Assembly (NCBI GenBank): GCA_052437175.1
Contig: JBQVOK010000001.1
Coordinates: 372,001-436,000 of the forward strand
Direction of reading: 5' to 3'
DNA: 64,000 nucleotides
Source of the DNA: JACVCJ01 sp052437175
GTDB lineage: Bacteria > Bacteroidota > Bacteroidia > CAIKAF01
The position numbers and the translations under genes were made by a program. Position 1 is the stretch's first letter, and each line of letters starts with the position of its first letter. The notes under the pieces were generated by a model, which saw only the letters and a program-made list of their open reading frames with translations, was not told the origin of the DNA and searched no databases. Positions 32,596-40,119 of the stretch are shown piece by piece.

Positions 32596-32627
32596 AAAGC
32601 ATTCCATTAGACCGGGATGCTTTTTTT
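32596..32627 (+). terminator. Intrinsic terminator of the LuxR-type gene
   Basis: AAAGCATTCC / GGGATGCTTT stem (one mismatch, eight-base loop) and seven T, 44 bases after the stop. Confidence 0.85.
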
Positions 32628-32631
32628 GTAT

Positions 32632-32976
32632 AAGCTCATAGCTATTGGCAGATAGCTTACAGACCGGCAACGTAAGCCGATAGCTATAAGCTCATAGCTG
32701 ACAGGGGGCAAAGCAGGCATCCGTTAAACGAAAAGAAACCGGAAATAAGCTCATCGCTATTAGCAGATAGCTTACAGACCGGCAAGGTAAGCCGATAGCT
32801 ATAAGCTCACAGCTGACAGGGGGCAAAGCAGACATCCGTTAAACGAAAAGAGACCGGAAGTGAGCTCATAGCTATGAGCGGATAGCTTACAGACCGCGAA
32901 GTAAGCTGATGGCTATAAGCTCTTAGCTGATAGGGGGCAAAAAAAGAAGGCATCCGTTATAAAACGAATGCCCTCA
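32632..32976. repeat. Three tandem copies of a 115-bp intergenic repeat
   Basis: Copies begin at 32632, 32747 and 32862, an exact 115-base period. Copies 1 and 2 differ at only a few bases; copy 3 is more diverged. Each unit has AGCTAT-rich stretches (aagctcatagctatt, gccgatagctataagctc) followed by gggggcaaa and catccgtta. The last copy contains the terminator of the desaturase gene (32939-32973); the first two have only the left arm, with the right arm decayed. The array fills most of the 447-base gap between converging genes. Confidence 0.93.
32939..32973 (-). terminator. Intrinsic terminator of the desaturase gene
   Basis: GGCATCCGTT (32949-32958) / AACGAATGCC (32963-32972), loop ATAA; on the minus strand followed by TTCTTTTTTT. 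Confidence 0.85.
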
Positions 32977-32997
32977 CACACAATTAAAAATGCGGTA

Positions 32998-33741
32998 TTA
33001 AGCTCTGGCCAGGCGTATAATGCGCATAGTATGCATCATACGGATTACCAGGTAGGTAGGATCGAATTCGAACCACTTAACGCCGAAACGCGGACGGTTA
33101 GGCAGTTTGTGGTGATTGTTCTGGAACAGTTCGCCCATGCAGAGAAAATCGAACACCAGGGTGTTTTTGCTCTTGTCGTGGTTATCGAAGTTCTGATAAC
33201 CGTACTTGTGTCCGCTCCAGTTTACAATGGCGCCGTGGATAGGGCCCATGAACCAGTGGATCGGCAGAAGCAGGAAGAACGCCCAGTGAAAATCCCAGAT
33301 CAGGAAGGCGATAACGTAAATAACGGTGTACAGAACGCCCCAGGCGATACGTGAAAAATAGCCCTCGGCAAAAGAGTCGAGACGTTTTTTCTCAGGAAAT
33401 GCCTTTTCGAATTCTACATCCGTTTTAAAGATACGGCGGTACACCTGCATGTAATAATCCTTGGTCTTCCACATCATGCTGAAGGGATTATTACTGTTGT
33501 GCGGAGAGTGCGGGTCCTTGTCGGTATCGCTGTGCGCATGATGCAGACGGTGCAGGATAGCGTAGGCCCGAGGAGTAAGATACGATGAACCCATTGTGAT
33601 ATAGGTTAACCAGTAAAAGAAACGTTCCCAGCCTTTAGACATGGTAAACATGCCGTGCGCCGCGTAACGGTGCAGGAAGAACGACTGGAAGAAAAGGCTG
33701 CCATACCAGTGCAGCGCGAAAAAGATGATTATAAACCACAT
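32998..33741 (-). CDS. Acyl-CoA/fatty-acid desaturase (delta-9 type)
   Basis: 247 residues, membrane-bound di-iron desaturase. Histidine boxes: HRYAAH (~24-29), HRLHHAHSD (~64) and NNHHK (~209), plus NWSGHKYGY (~173), with hydrophobic segments at the N-terminus, ~37-55 and ~135-165. It should introduce a cis double bond into fatty acyl chains, most likely to adjust membrane fluidity. The length is shorter than eukaryotic stearoyl-CoA desaturases but usual for this bacterial group. It has an exact TATATTTG promoter box. Confidence 0.9.
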   Translation of the reverse strand: MWFIIIFFALHWYGSLFFQSFFLHRYAAHGMFTMSKGWERFFYWLTYITMGSSYLTPRAYAILHRLHHAHSDTDKDPHSPHNSNNPFSMMWKTKDYYMQVYRRIFKTDVEFEKAFPEKKRLDSFAEGYFSRIAWGVLYTVIYVIAFLIWDFHWAFFLLLPIHWFMGPIHGAIVNWSGHKYGYQNFDNHDKSKNTLVFDFLCMGELFQNNHHKLPNRPRFGVKWFEFDPTYLVIRMMHTMRIIRLARA

Positions 33742-33766
33742 ATTTTTTTATTCAAACAAACTTGTG

Positions 33767-33774
33767 CAAATATA
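33767..33774 (-). promoter_or_regulatory. -7 promoter box TATATTTG of the desaturase (minus strand)
   Basis: Exact TAnnTTTG match 25 bases before the start, with TTGACA about 13 bases further upstream. Confidence 0.6.
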
Positions 33775-33983
33775 GGCACTATCTGTCAATGCCTGCGTGA
33801 GCATAGTGTTAAATCGGGCTTAACGTGCATAAATATACCATAAACGGGGGAGGGGGAAAATAGTTTACAAGAGCGTTGTGTTGATAATGAGTGTCTTACG
33901 GAAAAAGTGAAGAAAAGGTTAAACTTTTATCCCCAAAACGGGTCTAACCATTAAACAGGGAATAAACACCTCTCCTCTATAAA

Positions 33984-34025
33984 AGGCTGTCTCATTCCGC
34001 ACCGCGGGATGAGGCGCCTGTTTTT
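33984..34025 (+). terminator. Orphan intrinsic terminator
   Basis: AGGC...CTCATTCCGC / GCGGGATGAG...GCCT stem followed by TTTTT on the plus strand. No plus-strand gene ends upstream: the 324-base gap before the META gene has only the start of the oppositely oriented desaturase. Within 33863-33870 a TAGTTTAC element resembles a promoter box, so a short untranslated RNA is possible; nothing else is seen. Confidence 0.6.
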
Positions 34026-34064
34026 CTGCGGGCGGGGAATAATACGTACCTTTAGGCTTTAAAC

Positions 34065-34559
34065 ATGTATGCTATGAGACCAACGATCGTTTTTTGCTTT
34101 TTTTGCGCAGGGGCGCTGCTGTTTGCCTGTAAGAGCACTTCCCAAACGAAGCGCGCGGAACCTGCCGCTGAAGAACAGCCCACCGGGGGTATAAAACCAC
34201 TGAAGCCCTCTAATTATACAAAGCTGGAAGGCAGCTGGGAGCTGAATTATATCAGCGGGCCGCGCATAACGTTCGAGAGCCTTTATCCCAACCGCAAACC
34301 CGAGATCACCTTTGAAACGGCTGCAAAACGGGTAAGCGGCAATAACAGCTGCAACAGTTTCAACGGACCGCTGAATGCCGACGACGTTAAGATCAGCTTT
34401 ACCGAACCGATGGCCGTTACCAAAATGGCCTGCCCCGGCGACGGCGAACGTGTGTTCATGGAAACGCTGAAGACCGTTACTTCGTATGATGTAAGCGACG
34501 GGCAGACCCTGAACCTTATCTCGGGCGATATTGCCGTGATGCGTTTTACAAAAAAATAA
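34065..34559 (+). CDS. META domain lipoprotein (HslJ-like)
   Basis: 164 residues. Lipoprotein signal ending in LLFACKS, a Thr/Ala/Pro-rich linker, then one META domain: LEGSWELNYISGPRITFESLYP, ITFETAAKRVSGNNSCNSF and FTEPMAVTKMACPG. META/HslJ proteins are envelope proteins associated with heat-shock and antibiotic (novobiocin) tolerance; molecular function is unknown. The start could also be the ATG at 34074 (MRPTIV), which gives the more typical lipoprotein signal. A terminator follows at 34585. Confidence 0.85.
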   Translation: MYAMRPTIVFCFFCAGALLFACKSTSQTKRAEPAAEEQPTGGIKPLKPSNYTKLEGSWELNYISGPRITFESLYPNRKPEITFETAAKRVSGNNSCNSFNGPLNADDVKISFTEPMAVTKMACPGDGERVFMETLKTVTSYDVSDGQTLNLISGDIAVMRFTKK

Positions 34560-34584
34560 AAGACCTTTTATACTGTGATGCAAG

Positions 34585-34617
34585 AGCCTGTTTCCCTGGG
34601 GGGGAGCAGGCTTTTTA
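34585..34617 (+). terminator. Intrinsic terminator of the META lipoprotein gene
   Basis: AGCCTG (34585-34590) / CAGGCT (34607-34612) with inner TCCC/GGGGA pairing and five T. Confidence 0.8.
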
Positions 34618-34673
34618 CGTTACGCTAACAGATTTTTCACGTTTGGGTCCCGTTTTTTCGCGCTTCCCTTTTG

Positions 34674-34681
34674 TACTTTTG
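34674..34681 (+). promoter_or_regulatory. -7 promoter box TACTTTTG of the MATE gene
   Basis: Exact TAnnTTTG match ending 7 bases before the ATG at 34689; it rules out the longer reading frame that begins at 34671. Confidence 0.65.
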
Positions 34682-34688
34682 TGCCCGT

Positions 34689-36035
34689 ATGTCATTCAGA
34701 GCGGAAACAACACGTACCTGGAAATTATCGGGCCCCATCATCCTCGGCGAACTTACGCAGATGGCGCTGGGCATCATCGACAATATGATGGTGGGCGCTA
34801 TTTCGTATAAACACCTGGCTGCAGCAGCCCTGGTGCTGAGTGTGATGAATATTCCCTTTGTTCTGGGCATCGGCATTACCATGTCGGTTTCGCAGCTGGT
34901 TTCCATGGCGCACGGCCGTCGCGACGGGCAACAGGTGTCGCACTACCTGTATAACGGTTTCTGGATGTGTGCGGCCACAGCCCTGCTCATTGCCATACTG
35001 CTGCATACCGGCAGCGATATTCTTTTTTACCTGAAGCAGGATCCCGAAGTAGCGGCCCTGGCCAAACCCTACCTTATTATTATGGGCTGGTCTACCGTGC
35101 CCATGCTTATGTTCATGGCCATTAAACAGTTCACGGACGGGCTCGAATATACGCGTACGGCCATGATCCTGTCCCTGGCGGCGCTGCCCATGAATATTTT
35201 CCTGAACTGGATACTGATCTACGGAAACCTGGGTATGCCCCGCCTGGAACTGGTGGGAGCGGGCATCGGTACCCTGGCTACCCGCGTTATTATACTCATT
35301 GCGCTGACCCTGATCGTGTTCCGGCACCGCACCTTCCGCCGGTACATTGCGGTACGCCGCAGCCAGTGGGCCCTGAAGTGGAAAACCGTGAAGGAACTGC
35401 TGCACATCGGCATTCCCAGCAGCCTGCAGGCGGGCATGGAATCGGGTGCTTTTGCCGTATCGGGTATCATTATCGGTACACTCGGGGCCGTGGAGCAGGC
35501 GGCACACCAGATCGCGCTGAGCTGTGCGGCTTTTACCTTTATGGTATCTATGGGACTGGCGCAGGGAGGTTCCATACGCATCAGCAATGCCTGGGGCCGC
35601 CGCAACTGGGCCGATATTTCGCTCATCGGGCGCAGTACCCTGGTCAGCGGACTGGCTTACGGTATCTTCTGTTCCATCTTCTTTATAAGTGCCCGCAATT
35701 ACCTGCCCCTGGCTTTTAACGACAACGCCGCCGTGGTGGCCATTGCCTCCGTGCTTATGTTCTATGCGGCAGTTTTCCAGATATCCGATGCCACACAGGC
35801 CATCGGCGTGGGTATACTGCGCGGCATCAAAGACGTAAAGATACCTACCATTTACGTGGCCCTGGCGTATTGGGTCATTGGCATACCGGTGGGCTGCCTC
35901 ATGGCTTTTGGATTTAAAATGGGAGCGGCCGGCATGTGGATCGGCTTTGTGACCGGTCTTACGGTGGTTTCGGTACTGCTCAACAAGCGCTTCTTTAACC
36001 GGCTGCGCCGCGAAAAAGCCAGCGGTAATTTATAA
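34689..36035 (+). CDS. MATE family multidrug/cation antiporter
   Basis: 448 residues, twelve predicted membrane segments in two similar halves. Typical MATE features: WKLSGPIILGELTQMALGII with NMMVG in the first helix, GIGITMSVSQLVSMAHG, then the second-half start KELLHIGIPSSLQAGMESGA. These transporters export drugs, toxins or metabolites in exchange for sodium or protons. The substrate cannot be read. The stop lies 2 bases from the stop of the convergent Crp-family regulator. Confidence 0.92.
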   Translation: MSFRAETTRTWKLSGPIILGELTQMALGIIDNMMVGAISYKHLAAAALVLSVMNIPFVLGIGITMSVSQLVSMAHGRRDGQQVSHYLYNGFWMCAATALLIAILLHTGSDILFYLKQDPEVAALAKPYLIIMGWSTVPMLMFMAIKQFTDGLEYTRTAMILSLAALPMNIFLNWILIYGNLGMPRLELVGAGIGTLATRVIILIALTLIVFRHRTFRRYIAVRRSQWALKWKTVKELLHIGIPSSLQAGMESGAFAVSGIIIGTLGAVEQAAHQIALSCAAFTFMVSMGLAQGGSIRISNAWGRRNWADISLIGRSTLVSGLAYGIFCSIFFISARNYLPLAFNDNAAVVAIASVLMFYAAVFQISDATQAIGVGILRGIKDVKIPTIYVALAYWVIGIPVGCLMAFGFKMGAAGMWIGFVTGLTVVSVLLNKRFFNRLRREKASGNL

Positions 36036-36037
36036 GA

Positions 36038-36634
36038 TCAGCTGTTTTTCAGCATGCGCTTCTTCATTTTACTGAAGAATTCGGGCGTAACGCCTATATA
36101 CGAAGCAATGTGCTTATTGGGAATGCGGTGCACGAGTCCGGGGAATTTCCGTTCAAAATTCAGGTAGCGTTCTTCGGCGCTCAGGCTCAGGTTATCGTGG
36201 ATGCGCTGCAGGGTAGATACGTAGGCGTTTTCCATCAGTACCCGGAAATAGCGTTCCATACGCGGGTATTTATCATAGATGTCCCATTGTTTTTCACGCG
36301 GCATTACCAGTACTTCGGAGGCTTCGAGGCATTCGATGGTATAATTGCCCGGCTTGCGGGTGATGAGGCTGTACATATCGGTGATCCACCAGTCGTTGGT
36401 GGCCAGGTGCATTACATGTTCATCGGCCTTGTTGTCGAGGGTATAGGCGCGGATGCAGCCTTCGAGCACAAAATAAGACTCGCCGGCTACCTGGCCCTGC
36501 TGCAGCAGTATTTCCCGGGCTGCGGCCGAGCGGTGGCTCACCAGCGAAACAAAGTATTCGGCTTCTTCTGCGGGCAGCTGTACGTAGCGGCCGATGTGGG
36601 CCAGCAGGCGTTCGCGGTATTCAGGCTTGATCAT
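36038..36634 (-). CDS. Crp/Fnr family transcriptional regulator
   Basis: 198 residues: a cyclic-nucleotide-binding-like beta-barrel (~25-115, GQVAGESYFVLEGCIRAY) and a C-terminal helix-turn-helix (PNKHIASYIGVTPEFFSKMK). The phosphate-binding cassette lacks the canonical RGE(S/T)A pattern, so cAMP binding is doubtful, as in many Bacteroidota members of this family. No iron-sulfur cysteines are visible. It converges with the MATE gene; whether it controls it is unknown. Confidence 0.88.
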   Translation of the reverse strand: MIKPEYRERLLAHIGRYVQLPAEEAEYFVSLVSHRSAAAREILLQQGQVAGESYFVLEGCIRAYTLDNKADEHVMHLATNDWWITDMYSLITRKPGNYTIECLEASEVLVMPREKQWDIYDKYPRMERYFRVLMENAYVSTLQRIHDNLSLSAEERYLNFERKFPGLVHRIPNKHIASYIGVTPEFFSKMKKRMLKNS

Positions 36635-36663
36635 GGGTATGCAAGATAGGGGAATTGCCGGAT

Positions 36664-36698
36664 AATAAAAAAGTCCCGGACCTGCGTCGGGGACTTTT
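36664..36698 (-). terminator. Intrinsic terminator of rplS
   Basis: AAAAGTCCC (36669-36677) / GGGACTTTT (36690-36698) stem; T-run on the minus strand. Confidence 0.9.
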
Positions 36699-36724
36699 AA
36701 ACCAAAACCTTTATAAAAATGAAA

Positions 36725-37087
36725 TTATCTTGCTACTTTCTTTTCTTTGATACGGGCGTTCTTACCGATGGCGTCACGCAGGTAGAACAGACGGGCACGG
36801 CGAACCTTACCACGTTTAACTACTTTAATTTCGCTGATAAATGGAGATTTAACGGGGAAGATACGTTCCACACCCACACCGTCAGAAATTTTACGTACAG
36901 TGAATGTTTCGGTAGTACCCTGGCCACGACGCTGAATAACAACACCCTGGAAGTTCTGGATACGCTCTTTGTTACCTTCTCTGATCTTATATGATACGAT
37001 TATAGTATCGCCTGCATTGAACTGTATAAGTTCGTTTTTGGAAACAAACTGCTGCTCAACAAATTGTACTAAATTTTCCATTTTCAA
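36725..37087 (-). CDS. rplS: 50S ribosomal protein L19
   Basis: 120 residues, normal length for L19, which lies at the interface between ribosomal subunits. Family sequence is clear: FNAGDTIIVSYKIREGNKER, FQGVVIQRRGQGTTETFTVR and VKRGKVRRARLFYLRDAIGK. The ATG at 37081 (MENLVQF) may be used instead of 37087. It has its own promoter box and terminator, so it is transcribed alone here and not with rpsP-rimM-trmD as in many bacteria. Confidence 0.97.
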   Translation of the reverse strand: MKMENLVQFVEQQFVSKNELIQFNAGDTIIVSYKIREGNKERIQNFQGVVIQRRGQGTTETFTVRKISDGVGVERIFPVKSPFISEIKVVKRGKVRRARLFYLRDAIGKNARIKEKKVAR

Positions 37088-37115
37088 AATATGTTTAGCC
37101 CGTATTTTGGGGGTG

Positions 37116-37123
37116 CAAACATA
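37116..37123 (-). promoter_or_regulatory. -7 promoter box TATGTTTG of rplS (minus strand)
   Basis: Exact TAnnTTTG match 28 bases before the rplS start. Confidence 0.65.
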
Positions 37124-37162
37124 CGATATTATTTTTAAAATAAAAACCTTTTTGCAAAAATA

Positions 37163-37831
37163 TCAGCCATTTCGCTTAAAAAATTCTTCTTCAAGCAGAT
37201 CGGGCTTTTTCAGTACGCTGCGGATCCAGCGGTGCATGGTTTCGGTCTGTTCTTCTTCGCTGAGACCGGGGAAATTTTCGCCGCTGCGCAGTTTCCAGGT
37301 GGCGTGGTGCATACATACGGCTGCGCATACGCTTATGTTCAGGCTTTCGGTAAAACCGACCATGGGCACTTTCAGCCAGGCATCGGCATGTTCGATGGCC
37401 TCGGGGGTAAGCCCCTGCAGTTCGGTCCCGAATACCAGGGCGGTCTTCTGACTGAAATCGTATTCTTCGAGGTTCACATCGTCTTTGTGCGGGGTGGTGG
37501 CCACAATTTTATACCCCTGTTCGCGCAGGGCGCGGTAACAGTCAAGTGTATTGTTTTCGCCGCCTTTGTAGTGTTTTACGTCCAGCCACTTACTGGCGCC
37601 GAGGGCCACTTCGTCGTTCACCCGGTACTGGTAGCCGCGCTCGATCACGTGTACGTCCTGCACCCCGAAACAGTCGGCGGTACGCAGTACGGCGCTGATG
37701 TTATGTTCCTGGAACAGGTTTTCCACCACTACGGTAAGCTGCCGGGTACGCTGTCCGATCTTTTCGCGGAAAAGCTCCATTTTATGTGCTGTAATAAACC
37801 CGCCCAGGAATTCTACCAGTTCTTTACTCAT
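37163..37831 (-). CDS. trmH: TrmH family tRNA/rRNA 2'-O-methyltransferase (SpoU class)
   Basis: 222 residues with the three SPOUT motifs: NISAVLRTADCFGVQDVHVI (motif 1), ALVFGTELQGLT (motif 2) and VGFTESLNISVCAAV (motif 3), which form the knotted SAM-binding site. The C-terminal WIRSVLKKPDLLEEEFF resembles TrmH, which methylates the 2'-OH of G18 in tRNA. The ATG at 37831 (MSKELVEF) is chosen because the upstream stretch runs into the terminator of the preceding gene. Confidence 0.88.
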   Translation of the reverse strand: MSKELVEFLGGFITAHKMELFREKIGQRTRQLTVVVENLFQEHNISAVLRTADCFGVQDVHVIERGYQYRVNDEVALGASKWLDVKHYKGGENNTLDCYRALREQGYKIVATTPHKDDVNLEEYDFSQKTALVFGTELQGLTPEAIEHADAWLKVPMVGFTESLNISVCAAVCMHHATWKLRSGENFPGLSEEEQTETMHRWIRSVLKKPDLLEEEFFKRNG

Positions 37832-37844
37832 AATGGCTGTAGAA

Positions 37845-37883
37845 ATAAAAAATGTGCAAAGGGCTGTTACCTTTTGCACATTT
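37845..37883 (-). terminator. Intrinsic terminator of the DUF4920 gene
   Basis: Perfect 11-base inverted repeat AAATGTGCAAA (37850-37860) / TTTGCACATTT (37873-37883); on the minus strand it ends in TTTTTTAT. Confidence 0.88.
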
Positions 37884-37902
37884 AAAGTATCGTTTTACGT
37901 AA

Positions 37903-38448
37903 TTATTTAATGATCACGCCGCTGGCCTCGAAGCTGTACTCCGTTTTGGGCTCGGTGATGGCGGCAATTTCTGCTTTGCTTTTACCGGCATCTTCGGCAT
38001 AGTGTTTCTGCATGTCCACGCTCAGCACTTCTTTGTAGGCTTTACCCTGCACAACGGCCGTTTTTCCGGCAGCGTCCTTCGGTACAAAAAAGGCATAATC
38101 TTTAAAAGAAACGCGGATGGGTTCCCCTGCGGCGTTCTTCAGTTTCATCCAGCAGCCTTTTACCTGGCATACGGATTCGATCTCGGCGGTCATTTTAATA
38201 TTTTCGAGGCTGTCGTGACTTCCCAGCTGAGCCAGGATATCGGCGGTGGTAATGGCTCCGGCCGCAGAGATCTTTTCGCCGAAGTGTTCTTCTTTGGCTT
38301 TGCCGTGTGCGTCGTGTCCGCCGTGTGCACCGTCGTGCGCTTCGGTGTTATCGATCACGGGAAAGTTTGCATTGTTACCGTTGTAGCATGAACTTACGGC
38401 AAATGCAGCGGCTGCCAGTACAGGGATAAAAAGCCTTTTCATATTCAA
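37903..38448 (-). CDS. DUF4920 domain lipoprotein with His-rich linker
   Basis: 181 residues. Lipobox AVSSC near residue 21, then a His-rich stretch (EAHDGAHGGHDAHGKAKEEH, about 37-56), then a DUF4920 domain with VCQVKGCWMKLKNAAGEP and FKDYAFFVPKDAAGK. The conserved CxVKGCWM element and the histidines suggest metal or redox chemistry in the periplasm, but the family has no established function. The ATG at 38442 (MKRLFIP) is an alternative start. Own promoter box and terminator. Confidence 0.82.
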   Translation of the reverse strand: MNMKRLFIPVLAAAAFAVSSCYNGNNANFPVIDNTEAHDGAHGGHDAHGKAKEEHFGEKISAAGAITTADILAQLGSHDSLENIKMTAEIESVCQVKGCWMKLKNAAGEPIRVSFKDYAFFVPKDAAGKTAVVQGKAYKEVLSVDMQKHYAEDAGKSKAEIAAITEPKTEYSFEASGVIIK

Positions 38449-38483
38449 TAAATTCTGTTGTTGTTGAATGATCGTTTCGGGTG

Positions 38484-38491
38484 CAAACCTA
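38484..38491 (-). promoter_or_regulatory. -7 promoter box TAGGTTTG (minus strand)
   Basis: Exact TAnnTTTG match 35 bases before the DUF4920 gene. Confidence 0.6.
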
Positions 38492-38547
38492 CATATTTTT
38501 TGGAAAAAAGCCTACAACGGTTTAAAAGTGCTTTATTAAGAGCAGGC

Positions 38548-38967
38548 TTACTGAATCTCGATAACAAAAGGAGCACTTTTATCCGGGAATGTAATTGCAG
38601 CTTCCCTGATATAAATATTGTGATGGTCCTGTTTTCTGTTATTGTGTAAAAAGCTGCCGGATTGGGTAAGATGTAATCCGTTTTCGTATTTAATTCCGGC
38701 CTTTGAGTAGCTGAAAATGTGCATGCTTACGGAAACTCCTGAAAACAGATATTCATACCGGGGGATGTCAGTTTCAATGGTATATGATTCAGATTTACCG
38801 GAAGCAGGAATCGTGTCTGTTTCCAGTTCTTTAGCATCCAGGGCGATCATAGCCTCTTCAATGCAGTACGAAGTAGTATTGTGTATTTGAATAGTTCGCT
38901 TGATCTTTTTGGTGCAGGATACCATAAGGAGCAGGGGGCAGGTAATGAAAAGGATACGATTTTTCAT
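38548..38967 (-). CDS. Small lipoprotein of unknown function
   Basis: 139 residues starting with a lipoprotein signal (LLLMVSC lipobox at ~18). The mature part is beta-rich, with no motif that I recognise. The coding sequence is visibly richer in A and T than its neighbours and uses codons such as ATA and TTA more often, a possible sign of recent transfer or relaxed selection. It starts 14 bases after the PorQ-like gene and could share its transcript. Confidence 0.7.
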   Translation of the reverse strand: MKNRILFITCPLLLMVSCTKKIKRTIQIHNTTSYCIEEAMIALDAKELETDTIPASGKSESYTIETDIPRYEYLFSGVSVSMHIFSYSKAGIKYENGLHLTQSGSFLHNNRKQDHHNIYIREAAITFPDKSAPFVIEIQ

Positions 38968-38981
38968 GGAAAGTAGAATCC

Positions 38982-40067
38982 TTACTTTGCCTCCTCTTTC
39001 TCTTCTTTCTTAACCTTCGGCTTTTTCACCACCTTAGGCATGGGGCCCAGTTTTACGTTGAGTGTAAGTACATTGGGCGAACCGGCCAGGTGATAGGCCG
39101 AACGGCTGTAATTGAGCTCGAAACGGTGAATGCGTAACCCCACGCCCCAGCTCAGTCCAACCGTACCGCCGCGGGCATCGGCCTTCATTTCGTAACGGCG
39201 CATAAAATCGTAGGCCACACGCACCGAGATCAGCTTTTTAAAGGGAAACACCTCGGCCCCGATCACAAAGTGACGCAGGATCTTGCTGCTGAGCGTTACC
39301 TTATTTTCTACGGGCTGACCGCTGAGGTCCACCTGGTTGTTGTTCTGCGGATTTATATACGAAAGATCGGGTTGCTGCAGGTTGTGTGCCACCACGCTGA
39401 GGCGCACCGGTACCTTACCGAACTCGTGCGAGGCCCCGATGCTGAACTCGAAGGGCAGGGGCTCGCGTACGCCCTGGGTAAACACCTTGAGCGGCATGCC
39501 CACATTACGCAGTACGATAGACGTAACAAACAACTTGCTTTTACTCACATAGGCCGCACCCAGGTCGAAACCCAGGGCTATGGCCGAATAGGACTCGTAT
39601 TGCGAAACGGCAAACTTGGTATTGAGGCCCACCGTAAAAAATTTACCGAAACTGCGCGAAAGTCCGGCCGAGATCATATAATCTGCCGCGTTGAACTTAC
39701 CGGTGATATTCCCGTTCTCGTCTGCCGCGGTAAAATTACCGTAATTGATGTACTGGATGCCGCCGGCAAAAGTGCCCACCTTGTCAAAATGGCGTGCGTA
39801 GGCAGCTGAACCCATATTGATGCCCGAAAAGAAGTTTACATAGGTAAACGAAGTGCGGTGGTGCATTTTGGGGTTGATCATGGCCGGGTTCTGGGTGTAG
39901 AGCGACACATCGTCGTCGAGCACGGAGTACACTCTTCCGCCCAGGGCTTCGGTACGGGCCGAGAAAGGCATTTTCATGAAGGCAAAGGCCGAGCTGCCGC
40001 CGATCTGGGCATACAGGCCGTTAAAGCCGCATAGTAAGGTACATAGGAGTAGAAAAGAGTGCTTCAT
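38982..40067 (-). CDS. porQ: Type IX secretion system PorQ-like outer-membrane protein
   Basis: 361 residues. Signal peptide (cleavage near LYAQ), then IGGSSAFAFMKMPFSARTEA leading to LGG, DDDVSLYTQNPAMI, and a series of amphipathic strands of an outer-membrane barrel of the PorV/PorQ (FadL-like) type. The C-terminus has a Lys/Glu-rich tail (VKKPKVKKEEKEEAK). PorQ takes part in the type IX system with PorU, PorV and PorZ, which cleave and attach cargo. The window holds two candidate cargo proteins (1102-3630 and 8366-10924). Confidence 0.85.
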   Translation of the reverse strand: MKHSFLLLCTLLCGFNGLYAQIGGSSAFAFMKMPFSARTEALGGRVYSVLDDDVSLYTQNPAMINPKMHHRTSFTYVNFFSGINMGSAAYARHFDKVGTFAGGIQYINYGNFTAADENGNITGKFNAADYMISAGLSRSFGKFFTVGLNTKFAVSQYESYSAIALGFDLGAAYVSKSKLFVTSIVLRNVGMPLKVFTQGVREPLPFEFSIGASHEFGKVPVRLSVVAHNLQQPDLSYINPQNNNQVDLSGQPVENKVTLSSKILRHFVIGAEVFPFKKLISVRVAYDFMRRYEMKADARGGTVGLSWGVGLRIHRFELNYSRSAYHLAGSPNVLTLNVKLGPMPKVVKKPKVKKEEKEEAK

Positions 40068-40119
40068 CCGCTACGAAAATAACAAAACCCTGTCAAAACG
40101 TTAAAAAAAGTATTTTATT

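Noticed and set aside
32632..32976. Insertion sequence or CRISPR
   Set aside because: No transposase frame, no terminal inverted repeats or target duplication, and the 115-base units adjoin directly without variable spacers.
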